Origin: Hirsutella rhossiliensis
Lineage: Eukaryota > Ascomycota > Sordariomycetes > Hypocreales > Ophiocordycipitaceae
Reading direction: 5' to 3'
Length of the DNA stretch: 64,000 nucleotides
NCBI RefSeq assembly: GCF_020360975.1
Contig: NW_025408671.1
Span: 1,054,001-1,118,000, forward strand
In this document: positions 1-11,589 of the stretch, piece after piece
Layout: each line of letters begins with the position of its first letter
Position numbering within the stretch: position 1 is the first letter of the stretch
Notes under the pieces: model-generated
Told to the model about the DNA's origin: nothing
Seen by the model: the letters and a program-made list of their open reading frames with translations, nothing else
Database searches by the model: none
Translations under genes and position numbers: made by a program

Positions 1-2823
1 TAGGGTGTCGCTCCTAGACCTAGGCTTATAAATAAATAAACTAACTTAAATTAAGCATCCGATTTAATTTAACTAAGAAACGGGAATCATCGATTTAATT
101 TAATTTAATTTACCTTATATCTAATTTAGATTTATTTAGATATTTAAATAACCTTACTTTTCTCCTAAGACGATATATACTAAGTAGTACTAATTAGGTC
201 TACTTTAAGGCGGCCTCTTTATACTAAAACTATTTACCTTATAAGGCTAAAGATACGCTTTAGCTCGGAAGATATAGCCGGGATTTAAAAGAGATTAAAT
301 GCTATCCTAGATAGTTATAGATACTACCGTCTTCGGAGAAGCTAATACTAAATAGGGTTATCTACTAAACAATCGCCTAGATTAGTTATAGTAACCTACT
401 CTACGTATTTATCTTAAGCGGCTAATATCGGCGGTATAGGCTATATACTAAGCTTCTTAACCGAGGCTATAAAATCATTTAGTTTAGTTATCTTCCTTAC
501 TATAGTTAGCTATTTAAGTATCGTATCCTACTTAATAGAAATATTCCGATATTTACTCTATAACTCTTCTATAGCTACCTTACCTCTTATTAACTACTTT
601 AGATAATTAGCTTACTATATCTTTATAGTTAACTAGTAAAACGTAGGATAAAGTATAAGAGTTACGAGGTAAGCGGGGCTACCCTTAGTAAGGGTATAGT
701 ATTAGTCTAGCTTTATCTAACCTAAGTTATAGCTAATCTATAGATATAGTTCCTTATCCCGCTTATATAGAAATTTTAATTCCTCGAGGTACTTTAAGAG
801 CTACTCTATTGTTAGTAAGACCTCCTAAGTCGCTCTAAATTTTCCTTCCTTAGGACGACCCTCTAAGCGTTTAGTAGCTATTTTTAGTAGAGTTAGTATA
901 GCTAAGTACTCTACGGTTACTAACTAATCCTCTATAAATATCTTATTATCAACTATTATAGGCTTTTTCCGACTCTTTTTTAGTATTAGCTTTATTCCGT
1001 TCTAAGTTCTCTAAGATATATATTAGTTTTACTCTATAACTTCCGCTTAAACTAAGGAGTCTAGTATATTCTAAAGCTTAAAGCTTTATTTTATTATAGC
1101 CTTAGACGAGTTCTATTAAGTTATATTATCTATAATAATATTATAAGTAGTATAATTATCTAGGCCTAAGGCGATATTCTTAATAGACTATAGCTTATAG
1201 AGCTTCTTAATATACTAGCTAGATCTTTATACTTAGTAGATAATATTATATAATTTACTAATCGGACCTCTTAATCTCTAGAGTCTTATATCGTCTTAAA
1301 TCTCTTTCTTCGCTTAATAGTCCTCCTTAAAAGCGTCTGCGTTTATTCTAAAAAGAATAGCTTACGCGACGAGATTAATAATATAACTATAATAGTAAAG
1401 CCGCCGATATAATTTATTAAAGCTAAGCTTAATACCTAGATAATCGAGATAAGTATTATTGCTCTCTACGTTATTTATAATAAAATACTTAATGCGACCC
1501 TTAATACTATATTTATAGATTATCTCGCTTACGTAGTTAGCTAGATTTTTACCGCTATATCGGCCTTCGATACGTAGTAGGCCTAAAAGAAACGTATAGA
1601 ATCTCCCCTTATTATTAAGAAAATAAATAGTAAGGCCTAGGAGGGATATAAATTTCCGGGAGGACTATATATCGAAAGAAATATTAATACGGCTAAGTAA
1701 ACGGCCGAGCAGCTCCGTTACGACGCCCTTATAATAATCGAAAGACCGTATAATCTAGTTACGAACTATACTATAGGTAGGGAGGCTCCTACTTTAGATA
1801 ATAGCGCTATTTATATACGCTATAAGGTCGCGAAAATATAGACTTTCGAGCTTATAAAATAGAATATTATTATAGGCTATATACTAAATAAGTAGTTACT
1901 AAAAAAGAGCCGGTTTAAATAATACTACGAACGCGTTTATTAAGGCTTAGTCTTTCGGCTAGTAATAGTTAAGGTCGACTATATTAAATAAAGTACGCTA
2001 TCTCTTCCTTTATAATACGATCGGGCTATCTTTATTAACGCGGTAAATATTTTCTATATAACTATTTACTTAGCTTATTAACGTAGAATCGTATATATAT
2101 ATAGAGGTACTCTTCTTTTAGTAGTACGCCTTATATAGCTAGAATCGGCGGCTAGAGCTATCCTATTTAATATTAAACCTATGCTCCTATACCTATCCTA
2201 TACGCGGCCTCTTCCGACGCTTACTAATAGAAAAGCTAGAGAGGCGATTCTAATTAATGCCTTTATAACCGGTATAGTTAACCGAGAACTATAGGTCGTT
2301 CGATACCTCTCTTTTAGTATCGGACGAGTTAAGGTTAGAGGTTTTATCTAAGACGCCTATATTAATACCGTAGATATAGTTTAGATATATAGAATCCTTT
2401 TTAGTATTTTAATATATAGGTATAGTTAAAGCGCGCTAAGGTTTATCGTAGATATTTATAAGGTAAAGGTAAAAGAAAGTAATATAGCGGATCTATAAAA
2501 TTACGTTAACTATAAATAAGCGCCTATAACGCGCGTAGAAAAAAAAGCATTACGCGGAAAACGCGCTATAGAAATAGCAATATAGGTAATACTAGTTACG
2601 TTAAGCGACGCGAGCTAATATATTTACTAAGTTACTACCTACCCTATAATTTCTATTTAAATAGCTAAATATCTAAATAAATCGGCTACTTAAATTTAAT
2701 TTAATCTAAATATATTTACGACGGATTTAATTTAATTTAATTTAGCTAAATATCGATTTAATTTAAATATATTTAGAAACGATTTATTTATTTATAACCC
2801 TACCTAAACCCTCCTACTACTAC
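1..2823. mobile_element. RIP-degraded element with AT-rich repeated ends
   Basis: Very AT-rich block with almost no CA or TG. Both ends carry degenerate GATTTAATTTAA motifs (about 31-115 and 2690-2800). The left end reads TTATAAATAAATAAAC inward, and the reverse complement of the right end reads TTATAAATAAATAAATC, so the ends look like imperfect inverted repeats. The interior shows only interrupted frames, the longest-looking on the plus strand at about 1330-2600, and I recognise no domain. The same terminal motifs recur at 45104-45250. G2 is inserted immediately at the right edge. The element class is unknown. Confidence 0.45.
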
Positions 2824-3307
2824 TATAACGACCGGTATTATTCCTAAGGGATAAACCTATTAAGGGGTTTATATTAGTAAATATAATAGGGTATAGTCTA
2901 AGTAATAATATATATATTACGTTAGTAATAAATTAAAGGTTATAGACTATAAACTATAACTAAGTAATTAAGTAATTAGTATTAAAGATAAGATCGTAAT
3001 AAAGATTATAATAATTATAATATTAAAAGCTATCTAGCTATTTATTTAAAGGAGTGTTCTATTCCTTCCTTATATATCTTAAGAGCTTCCTTAGATCGTC
3101 GAGAGCGCTAGGTAATCCCGTTATTTAAGAGCGCTAAAGTACTAAAGTAATTCTATAATCTTAGCTATAAAGCGTTAGAGCGCTAAAGTAACCTATCGCT
3201 CTAAACTTAATTAGTCTATTAGTCTATCTAATATTCCTTACTCCTTACGTTACGTAACCTTATAATATATATTAGTCCCCGCGGTTCGCTAAACTATAGT
3301 CGTAATA
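2824..3307 (-). repeat. G2 3' LTR
   Basis: 484-bp copy matching 17283-17766 along its length. On the minus strand it begins TATTACGACTATAG and ends GGTCGTTATA, that is TG...CA with RIP changes. A purine-rich tract on the minus strand (about 3308-3326) precedes it. Confidence 0.8.
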
Positions 3308-3730
3308 AGATACCTCCCCTTCTTTTAGTCTTATCCCTAAGACCTACTACTTTAGCCGCTATATATAAATATACCCTTATTACGTCGTACGTAAGTATAT
3401 CGTTCCTTATTCTTTTATCCTTTTAAGATATACTACTAATAGTATATCTAGTTATATTTAAAAATCCTATTCTTATAATTCCGATAAATCGCGTTAATAA
3501 TTAGAGCTAGTATCTTAGACTAAGATCTATAGTATTAAAATTATACCTTACTCCTATTATTTTTAGTTAGGCCTAACTTATAAAGTTAGCGAGCGTTTTA
3601 ATTAGTATTTTAAATATACCTTGATAAGCCGTTCTTATAATAGTTATAATATAGCGTCCGCCTATTTATTTTATCCCTTTCTTTCCTTATTATTCTTTTT
3701 ACTAATATTCCTTCTTTTCTAGTTTATTAT
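3308..3730 (+). pseudogene. G2 counterpart of the antisense ORF, RIPped
   Basis: This segment matches, in opposite orientation and after heavy C-to-T/G-to-A change, the region just inside the G1 3' LTR (about 10870-11120), including the start of the antisense ORF. G2 itself is on the minus strand, so its antisense ORF reads on the plus strand. G1 is inserted into this frame. Confidence 0.55.
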
Positions 3731-3735
3731 ATTAT

Positions 3736-4184
3736 TGTTACGACCACGGCCACTGGGCCGCTAACGGTCGACCGCGTTAAGCACGTGACATGGTCTAACG
3801 GATAAATGGTCGGCACGACCATCTAATAGATATAGGATCGAGGGGATCGCAGAGATCTAAGTAATCTAGGATCAACGAGATCACTACGCTCCATACGATC
3901 TAACGTTAGGGATCATAGCCAGGCCCATGATCTAAGGACAGTCTCTACGGGTATATATAGCCACCTACTTTCACTTCTTTAGATAGATAGCTCTCTAGCT
4001 TTTAACATAGATCTTTATCACGATTTATCTCTAATTCTAATCACCTAGTTATAGTCTACGGTCTACGACCTCCGACTTATCACTAACGTGACATACTTAT
4101 CATTGCTTAGACCACGCCCTATTATATCTGCTAACATAAACCCCTCGATAGGTTTATCCCTTAGGAATAACACCGGTCGTTATA
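3736..4184 (+). repeat. G1 5' LTR
   Basis: 449 bp, begins TGTTACGACCACGG and ends GGTCGTTATA (RIPped from CACA). By eye it differs from the 3' LTR at about 16 positions, all transitions. Confidence 0.92.
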
Positions 4185-4245
4185 CGTTAAAAGCTCTTAT
4201 TTAGTGCAATACCGCGTCACTCTAAGCAATATCGCAACTATCAAC

Positions 4246-5340
4246 ATGCCTACACAGCAAGCTAGATTAACCAACTCTAGAGCCACTATGTCGCCTTAGG
4301 ACATAATACGCGAGATCATCACCCTTCGATATAAGGTACAGTTACTTAGGAACGGAGGAGGCAACGGATAAGTTAGGGACCTCGGAGAAGCAGTTAAACT
4401 AAAACAGCTAGGACCATTCGACGGTACTTACGGCACGCTTCGAGACTTTCTCACCTAACTTAAAGCCTACTACCGGTTTTACCCTACTAAACTCTCGGAC
4501 CTAGTCGAAAAGGTACTCTACGTAGGAAATTGTTTATCTAGAACGGCACTCGCCTAGTTTAGACCTATTATAAGGGACTTTCTCGACAACCAACTAGCGC
4601 GACGAGACAACGAAATAGACGAATTCTTTGCTAGTTTCTAAGGATTCGAAGAAGCTATTACGAAGGTATTCGGAATAACCGACGAGGAACGAGAAGCGAA
4701 ATAAAAACTTCGAGAACTCCGACAAAGGATCTCAGCATCGGATTATACTACGAAGTTCCGTCAAGTTACCTTAAAGCTTAATTAGGACGACGAACCCCTT
4801 ATATTACGATTCTACGACGGGCTTAAAGAAGAAGTTAAGGACGAGCTCTATAAGGAAAATCGACCTAATAACCTCTCGGACTATATTGCTATAGCAGTAT
4901 AAATCGACGATAGATAGTATACGCGACGCTAAGAAAAGAAATAAGGAAGAGGAAACTAGAACCCTTCCTACGGAAATAACTTTAGCCGACGCGCTAACTA
5001 TAAAAAGAAGCGCGAAACTCCTATTGCCTACGCCTATATAACTAACCTAGGTAGGATAGATCTAGATGCAATATAGAAAAGCAAAGGAAAGTGTTTTAAC
5101 TACGGGAAACTTAGACATTACTCTAAAGAATATAGACAACCTCGCAAGGAGAAGAAAACCTACTAGGCACTAGCCCTAGAAGGTAAGAAACACCTAAACG
5201 CTACTAATAGATAGGAACTAAAGTATAAACTCCTTAGTTAGACTATATACTACGACGACGAATGCACGGTATACTTAAGCGATAAAAACAGTACCGGATA
5301 GTTCCTAAAGCCACTAAAGAAGACCCTTATAATAATATAA
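4246..5340 (+). pseudogene. gag: G1 gag-like polyprotein, RIP-interrupted
   Basis: The frame opens at ATG 4246 and continues with stops at former Gln/Trp codons. It shows the layout of a Ty3/Gypsy Gag: a helical capsid-like region (about 4400-4870, with segments such as FDGTYGTLRDFL and LRFYDGLKEEVKDEL), a basic Arg/Lys-rich stretch (about 4920-5010), then a zinc-knuckle-like motif near 5090-5140 (CFNYGKLRHYSKEY), where expected cysteines read as Tyr, consistent with TGY to TAY changes. It is followed by a long, poorly conserved linker (5340-6790) before the protease. Non-functional as it stands. Confidence 0.75.
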
Positions 5341-6790
5341 CGAAGGGATCCTAAAATATAGAGATAAGTTAAATTCGCAGAACCGGAATACCCCTATCCT
5401 AAAGGAGTCTCCTAAGACTAGATTAGGAGGAACGGCAAACGATTCTAGGAAGACATACGAAACAAAAATCGACAATAACGACGGGCAGTCTATAAACAAT
5501 ATAATAAAGAAGACACGGACGTAGCCCTTATGCTTACGAAACTCGGACAATAACCTAAGGAGGAACAACGAAGTATCGACGATATAAGCTCTAAAGAATA
5601 AGAAATACCCGGAGAAACGGAAGACAAGAACGAACTCGTACTACCACCCTCGCTACTAAGGGAAAATGCCACGATTAGAGAACACGCTCTATACTTCGAA
5701 GAATTCGAAGAAATGCTTAAAATTAGAACCTAACAAACACCTTAAATTCTCACGGAAAACCAATAAGCTGTATTAATTCGATATTAACCGGCACTACGCG
5801 GAGGAGACTATACTATAGCTATCGCCGTAGTCGACACCTTTATAGCTCTATAACGAGAATAGTAACTACGAGGAGAATTTAAAGACGATCTATAAATACT
5901 ACTTACTTATAAGCACTATAAGCATATTTTATAGATATTATGCGTCTACCTAGATTGCATGACACACTTCTAGATAAAGGCACGACACGACGCCTTCCCG
6001 GTTAGGTTCGAAGGATAAGTACTTTCGAAACCCTACCTAAGCATAGAACTAGACTACTAGAAAATCGATTAACGCTACCTAAACGACCAAGTTATGTTAT
6101 TAGAACCCGATTACGGCACGCCACTCGAATGCCGCGATGATTACGGTTTATTAACGAGATGTCTTTCGGAGATATATAAAATCTATAGACACGCTAAAAT
6201 AGAGGAATAGCACAACGCTACTCGCTCTAAGATATCCGAACCCTTAATCTTCTAAAGACTTACGCAACGAGTTAAATGCGATAAAGAAAATTACAACGAA
6301 TGCGCATACCCGAACTATAGAATTCATAAATACGAAAAAGCACGAGTATAGCATAAACGATATAACGGTGCACTAAAAGATTATTAGCAGCACGTACGAA
6401 GGCTATAAGCCGTATTCGACTAAGGAAGAATCGATATAGAAACACTACGCAAAAAACGGAAAGACGCTAAACGAAAACTCGACCTTTAGTACGAAAACGA
6501 ATAGAATTGCGAAGCATAGTACGCAATTAACTATAAAGCAGCATAATGCAAACGATATAGCGTTAAGAAATAAGAAATCTTCGATTAGCTATAAGAAATC
6601 AGTCTCTTAAGCCCTAACACGACACTACGCGATAAAAACATAAAGAAACGATATTAACAATAAATCGAAGAAGAATACCTAAATAAAACGAATAAGGACT
6701 AGGCAAAAAACGAGGTACGCTATCTATAAAAGGGCTATAGACTAGCACGACACGATAAGATCTAAGGACCCTATGCATAGCAACGGCAAG
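5341..6790 (+). pseudogene. G1 Gag-Pol linker region, unrecognised
   Basis: Plus-strand frame rich in charged residues with frequent RIP-type stops. No catalytic motif can be seen. It lies between the zinc-knuckle region and the protease, so it is probably part of the same polyprotein, though a separate reading frame is possible. Short minus-strand open frames here (for example 5314-5568) look like shadows. Confidence 0.4.
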
Positions 6791-6799
6791 CTATAGCGA

Positions 6800-9700
6800 C
6801 CAAATAGTATTAGACATCTAAATCGCGGGATATCACGCACGTATACTTTTAGACTACGGCGCGATAGGCAACTACGTTTCACCTAGAGTCGTTAATCGTT
6901 ACCGACTTATATAGAGACATAAGATAGATCTATATAAACTTACGAACATCGAAGGAGAGGCCTTTAACTATAACAACGGAATCATTAATATAGAGATTAA
7001 TTACCTCGATATTAATATCTAGGGCCACGACGAACGAGTTAACTTCGATATTATAGATATTAGAGAACACGACCTTATATTAGGGCTTCTATAGCTATAG
7101 GAGAGCAACCTACTAATTAACTAGAAAACTAGCTAGCTGCGTTGGGACGAAGACGTAAGTTTCTAGGACTAGCAGATTTAGGAGAAAGCAAAATTTTACG
7201 ATAATTTAGCCACTAAACAGGACAAAAGGGATAACCGTTCAAGCAAATCATTACGGGCTTCAGCGATATAGACGAAAACAGCAACCGAACCGGCGGACAT
7301 AACAAAATCGACTAATAAGACCCACGTACTAACTAACACGGCTATATAACCTAGCATCCGATATAAATAGAACAAAGGACATAACACGAAGATCCGAAGA
7401 GTTATTGCCACTCTAAGGAAAGACCTTAAATAAATCAACAAAGAGCTCGAGTTAAGAGAAACTAGCTCTTAAGAGAAAGAATAAAGCCTATAAGATAGAA
7501 TAAAGAACATCCCCTAGGAATACCGGAAATACGATAAACTCTTTAAAGAAGAACTCGAGATAGGGTTACCCGAACACAGCTAATAGGACCACGAAATTTA
7601 TCTTAAGGATAGAATAACGCCGACGTTCTATAAAATCTATAACCTAAACGAAAAGCAACTATAAACGCTACGCGACTACCTTAACGAGAATCTACGAAAA
7701 GGATATATACGAATATTAATATCCGAAGCAGGCTATCTAGTTATATTTGTTCTAAAGAAAAACGGCAAGCTACGACTAGTTATCGACTATAGACGCCTAA
7801 ACGATATTACAATAAAGGACCGAACACTATTACCGCTTATATCGGAACTACGAGATCGACTACACGGCAAAAAATAGTTTATAGCCCTCGACCTTAAAGG
7901 CGCCTATAACTTAATACGTATAAAAAAGGGACACGAATAGATGACAGCCTTTAGAACGAAATTCGGACTATTCGAATATCTAGTAATGCCATTTAGACTT
8001 ATAAATACACCAGCTACCTTCTAACGGATAATCAACAATGTCCTACGCGAATACTTAGACATCTTTATAGTAGTATATCTAGATAATATCCTAATCTTCT
8101 CGGACACCCTAGAAGAACACAAGGAACACGTCTATAAGGTACTCCGCGCACTTTAGAATGCGAAGTTACTAGTTAAACTAGAGAAAAGCAAGTTCTATAT
8201 ATAGGAAGTAGACTTCCTCGGACACACGATCTTACTAAGAGAGATACGTATGCAATAAGATAAGATTAACTTAGTTAAAGAATAGCTAACGCTAAAGAAC
8301 GTTAAGGACGTATAAAGTTTCCTAGGATTTGTAAATTACTACCGACGATTTATTAAAGATTTCGGAAAGATTATAGTACTACTACACGACTTAACGAAGA
8401 AGGAAAAAGAATTTATATAGGACGATAAAGCTAACGAAGCTTTCGAATGCATTAAAACTACGATTACGTAAGAACTAGTCTTAACTACCTTCGATCTAGA
8501 ACGATAAATCGAACTCGAAACCGATATATTAGACTTTGCTCTAGGAGCATAAATCGGATAAAAAGACGATAAAGGAAGACTACGACTAATTGCATTCTAC
8601 TCGAAAAAGCTGTATAGCGCAGAACTTAATTACCCTATCTACGATAAAGAATTCCTCGCAATCATCTAAGCTTTTAAGGAATTTCGACACTACCTTCTCG
8701 GAAGCAAATATAAAGTTAAGGTCTATATAGATCATAAGAACATCTTACATTTTGCAACGACGCAATAGTTAAACGGACGATAGATCCGATAGGCCGAATA
8801 TTTATCGGAATTCGACTACGAAATAATCTATAGAAAAGGAACAGAAAACGGTCGAGCTAATGCCCTTAGTCGACGAAGTGACTACGATATAGGGGCACCT
8901 ACAGCGAAAGGACAGCTCCTAGAAATCAACGAAAACGGGAACTACTAGCAACGATAGCTAAATACAATATTCAAAGTATAACCCAACAACTCGATATACT
9001 AGAAGATCCTAAAATAGATAAAAGAACACGAAGTACTAAACGGATACGACATAGAACATTTAGAAGTTCTAATATATAAAAATAAAATCTAGATACCACT
9101 AAAATTACGAGATAAAGTTATATAAGACATATACGAACATCTAACACATAGACACTAAGGAATCCGAAGAATAATAGAACGGATCAAACGACAATATAAC
9201 TTCCTATAGCTTAAGGAAGTAGTACGATAAGTTATTAAAGAATGCGAACTTTGCGCACGAAGCAAAGCTAAACGACATAAACTATACGGAGAATTACAAC
9301 CGCTACTAGTACTAGAGAAACTATAGGATTCGATAGCTTTCGACTATATTATAAAGCTACCACTATCGAAAGAACCTATGACCAATGTTAAGTACGATAG
9401 TATATTCGTTATTACCGATAGACTAACGAAGTATAGGTATTTTTTACTATATAAAGAAGCAAGCAATGTAGAAGAGCTAGTATATATGTTCCTACGAATA
9501 ATTATTAGCAATCACGGACTACCGAACGAGATTATCTCTAATAGAGGAAGCACATTTATAGCCAAGTTTTAGCAAGCTCTTATAGTATAATTAGGGACGA
9601 AATATAAGCTTAGCACAGCTTATTACCTATAAATAGATAGACAAATAGAACGACTTAACTAAACGCTTAAATAATATTTACGATGCTATATTAGCTACGA

Positions 9701-10380
9701 ATAAAACGATTAGGTTAAATAGCTACCAACAGCGTAACTAGCTTATAATAGCTTAGTCACGGAAACAACTAAGCTCTCACCAGCATACGCTAATTACGGA
9801 TATAACCCCGAAGCATTTAAGGTCACTCGATAAGGACTATAAGCGGAACGAGCGATACTATAAGCAGATTAGCTACGAAAATTGCATAAAGAAATACAAT
9901 AAGAGCTTTAATTCGTTAGAGAACGAATGTCCACTTACTATAATCGGAAAAGATTGCAGGGACCAATCTTTCGAGAGGGAGATATAGTCTACCTCGTACG
10001 ACGAAACATTAAAACAAAACGACTAAGCAATAAATTAGATTTTAAGAAACTTAGACCGTTTAAGGTTAAGGAAACCATTTTAAAAGTCAACTACGAACTT
10101 TCGCTACCAACAACAATACGGATACACCCGATATTTCATATCTCATTATTAGAACTAGCGCCACGAAACGCTAAACTATAGGAAAAAATCGAAGTCGACG
10201 ACGATTAAGAATACGAAGTAGAATAAATACTAGACATAAGAAAACAAGGTTAGCAACAAGAATACCTTGTTAAGTGGAAGGGATACGGACTAGAGGAAAA
10301 TACCTAGGAACCACTTAAGCACTTAACCTACTACGGCTCTCTGCTTCGACAATTTTACTAGAAGGTTTAGGAGGGATCAA
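6800..10380 (+). pseudogene. pol: G1 Pol: protease, RT, RNase H, integrase, chromodomain
   Basis: Domains in order. Aspartic protease at about 6810-7110: LDYGAIGNYVSPRVVNRY, where the canonical D-S/T-G-A reads D-Y-G-A, then an I-L-G-L-like motif near 7080. Reverse transcriptase at about 7560-8270: LRLVIDYRRLN, ALDLKGAYNLIRI, FEYLVMPF, and the active site reading [10 protein letters not shown] (Y-x-D-N instead of Y-x-D-D). RNase H at about 8480-8880 ([25 protein letters not shown]). Integrase at about 9060-10000 with an HHCC head (ECELCARSKAKRHK) and core (DSIFVITDRLTKYRYF). C-terminal chromodomain at about 10190-10370 (EYEVE, EYLVKWKGYGLEENT) defines a chromovirus, a clade that targets heterochromatin. 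Stops at Gln/Trp codons throughout make it inactive. Confidence 0.9.
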
Positions 10381-10993
10381 AGGACTAAGATCCGCAAACT
10401 CCTTACTAACACCGAACGAGGACCAATTCGCCTCGTTAGGAACGCCTAACGATTATAAGTTATTTGCCACCTAATGCTCATGCGCATCGAGCGCAGGCAA
10501 AACGCCATCCTCGGCATCTACTTCTTAGATACCACGACGAAATAACTCGGAACTCTTTTCCTTCGCACGATTCCGAATCTTCCGGATACGAGCTAAACGA
10601 TTAACGGCGATAGACATTTACGACTAAAGATTCGCAAGCTATGCCTGAAGCTCCAATAAGGCTTCCCTAGCTTCCTCCTCTTCGGAATGCAGCCTACGCT
10701 GCTCCGCTAACAATTTGGTTACTAAAAGAAATACGTTAGCCACCACGCGTAGAAAGAATCAGAAGACACCTATAAGAAGAGGCCACTAAAACACCATCAC
10801 AATAGGGACGACCACTAGCAATATAATTATTACAGCGCGAAGAATTTTCGGCCATCCGACAATTCGTCTTCTTCGCCTTAAAGCATCGAGTGCACGGCAT
10901 ATCGGCAGGATCTCTACTTAAGTCGATGTGTTCGGCAAGAGCAGCGCGCTTAGAGGCTTTTCGGGAACGATTTTTTGGTACACGACTAGACAT
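10315..10993 (-). pseudogene. Antisense spliced ORF in G1 with Cys-rich motif and coiled coil
   Basis: Minus-strand frame starting at ATG 10993 (MSSRVPKNRSRKASKR). It has a basic N-terminus, then a cysteine-rich stretch (PCTRCFKAKKTNC ... SRC...C) resembling a zinc-binding or Zn-cluster module. The frame then jumps. A GT...CTAAC...TTTTAG intron at about 10725-10800 (branch GGCTAACG, acceptor TTTCTTTTAG) would join it to a second exon with a Glu/Leu-rich coiled coil (EEEEAREALLELQA), a Lys/Arg-rich part and an acidic tail ending at TAA 10315-10317. Six internal stops in exon 2 are all TAG or TAA at likely former CAG/CAA codons. It overlaps the chromodomain on the opposite strand. Function unknown; probably an element-encoded accessory protein. 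Confidence 0.6.
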
Positions 10994-11135
10994 ACTGTCA
11001 GCAGCATATCCCGAAAGGATAAAGAGACAAGGAACGACACACTTACGCACGACGCGACAAGGGTATATTTATACACGGCGGCTAAGGCAGCTATAGCAGG
11101 TCTTACGGACAAGACTAAAAGGAGGGGAGATATCG

Positions 11136-11584
11136 TGTTACGACCACGGCCACTAGGCCGCTAACGGTCGACCGCGTTAAGCACGTGACACGGTCTAACG
11201 GATAAATAGTCGGCACGACCATCTAATGGATATAGGATCGAGGGGATCGCAGAGATCCAAGTGATCTAGGATCAACGAGATCACTGCGCTCTATACGATC
11301 TAACGTTAGGGATCATAGCCAGGCCTATGATCTAAGGACAGTCTCTACGGGTATATATAGCCACCTACTTTCACTTCTTTAGATAGATAGCTCTCTAGCT
11401 TTTAACATAGATCTTTATCACGATTTATCTCTGATTCTAATCACCTAGTTATAGTCTACGGTCTACGACCTCCGACTTATCACCAACGTAATATACTTAT
11501 CATTGCTTAGACCACGCCCTATTGTATCTGCTAACATAAACCCCTCGATAGGTTTATCCCTTAGGAATAACACCGGTCGTCACA
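11136..11584 (+). repeat. G1 3' LTR
   Basis: 449 bp, begins TGTTACGACCACGG and ends GGTCGTCACA, followed by the target duplication ATTAT. A purine-rich tract (AAAAGGAGGGGAGA) lies just upstream. Confidence 0.92.
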
Positions 11585-11589
11585 ATTAT

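Larger units (their letters stand above)
3731..11589 (+). mobile_element. G1: Gypsy chromovirus LTR retrotransposon
   Basis: Plus-strand element of 7849 bp (3736-11584) with 449-bp LTRs and a perfect 5-bp target duplication ATTAT (3731-3735, 11585-11589). It is inserted in the 3' part of G2. Order: LTR, gag, protease, reverse transcriptase/RNase H, integrase with zinc-binding head, chromodomain, antisense ORF, polypurine tract (about 11117-11130), LTR. In-frame stops fall mainly at former Gln or Trp codons, so it is inactivated by RIP, but CA/TG are only partly depleted, so it was hit less than G2. Confidence 0.92.
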
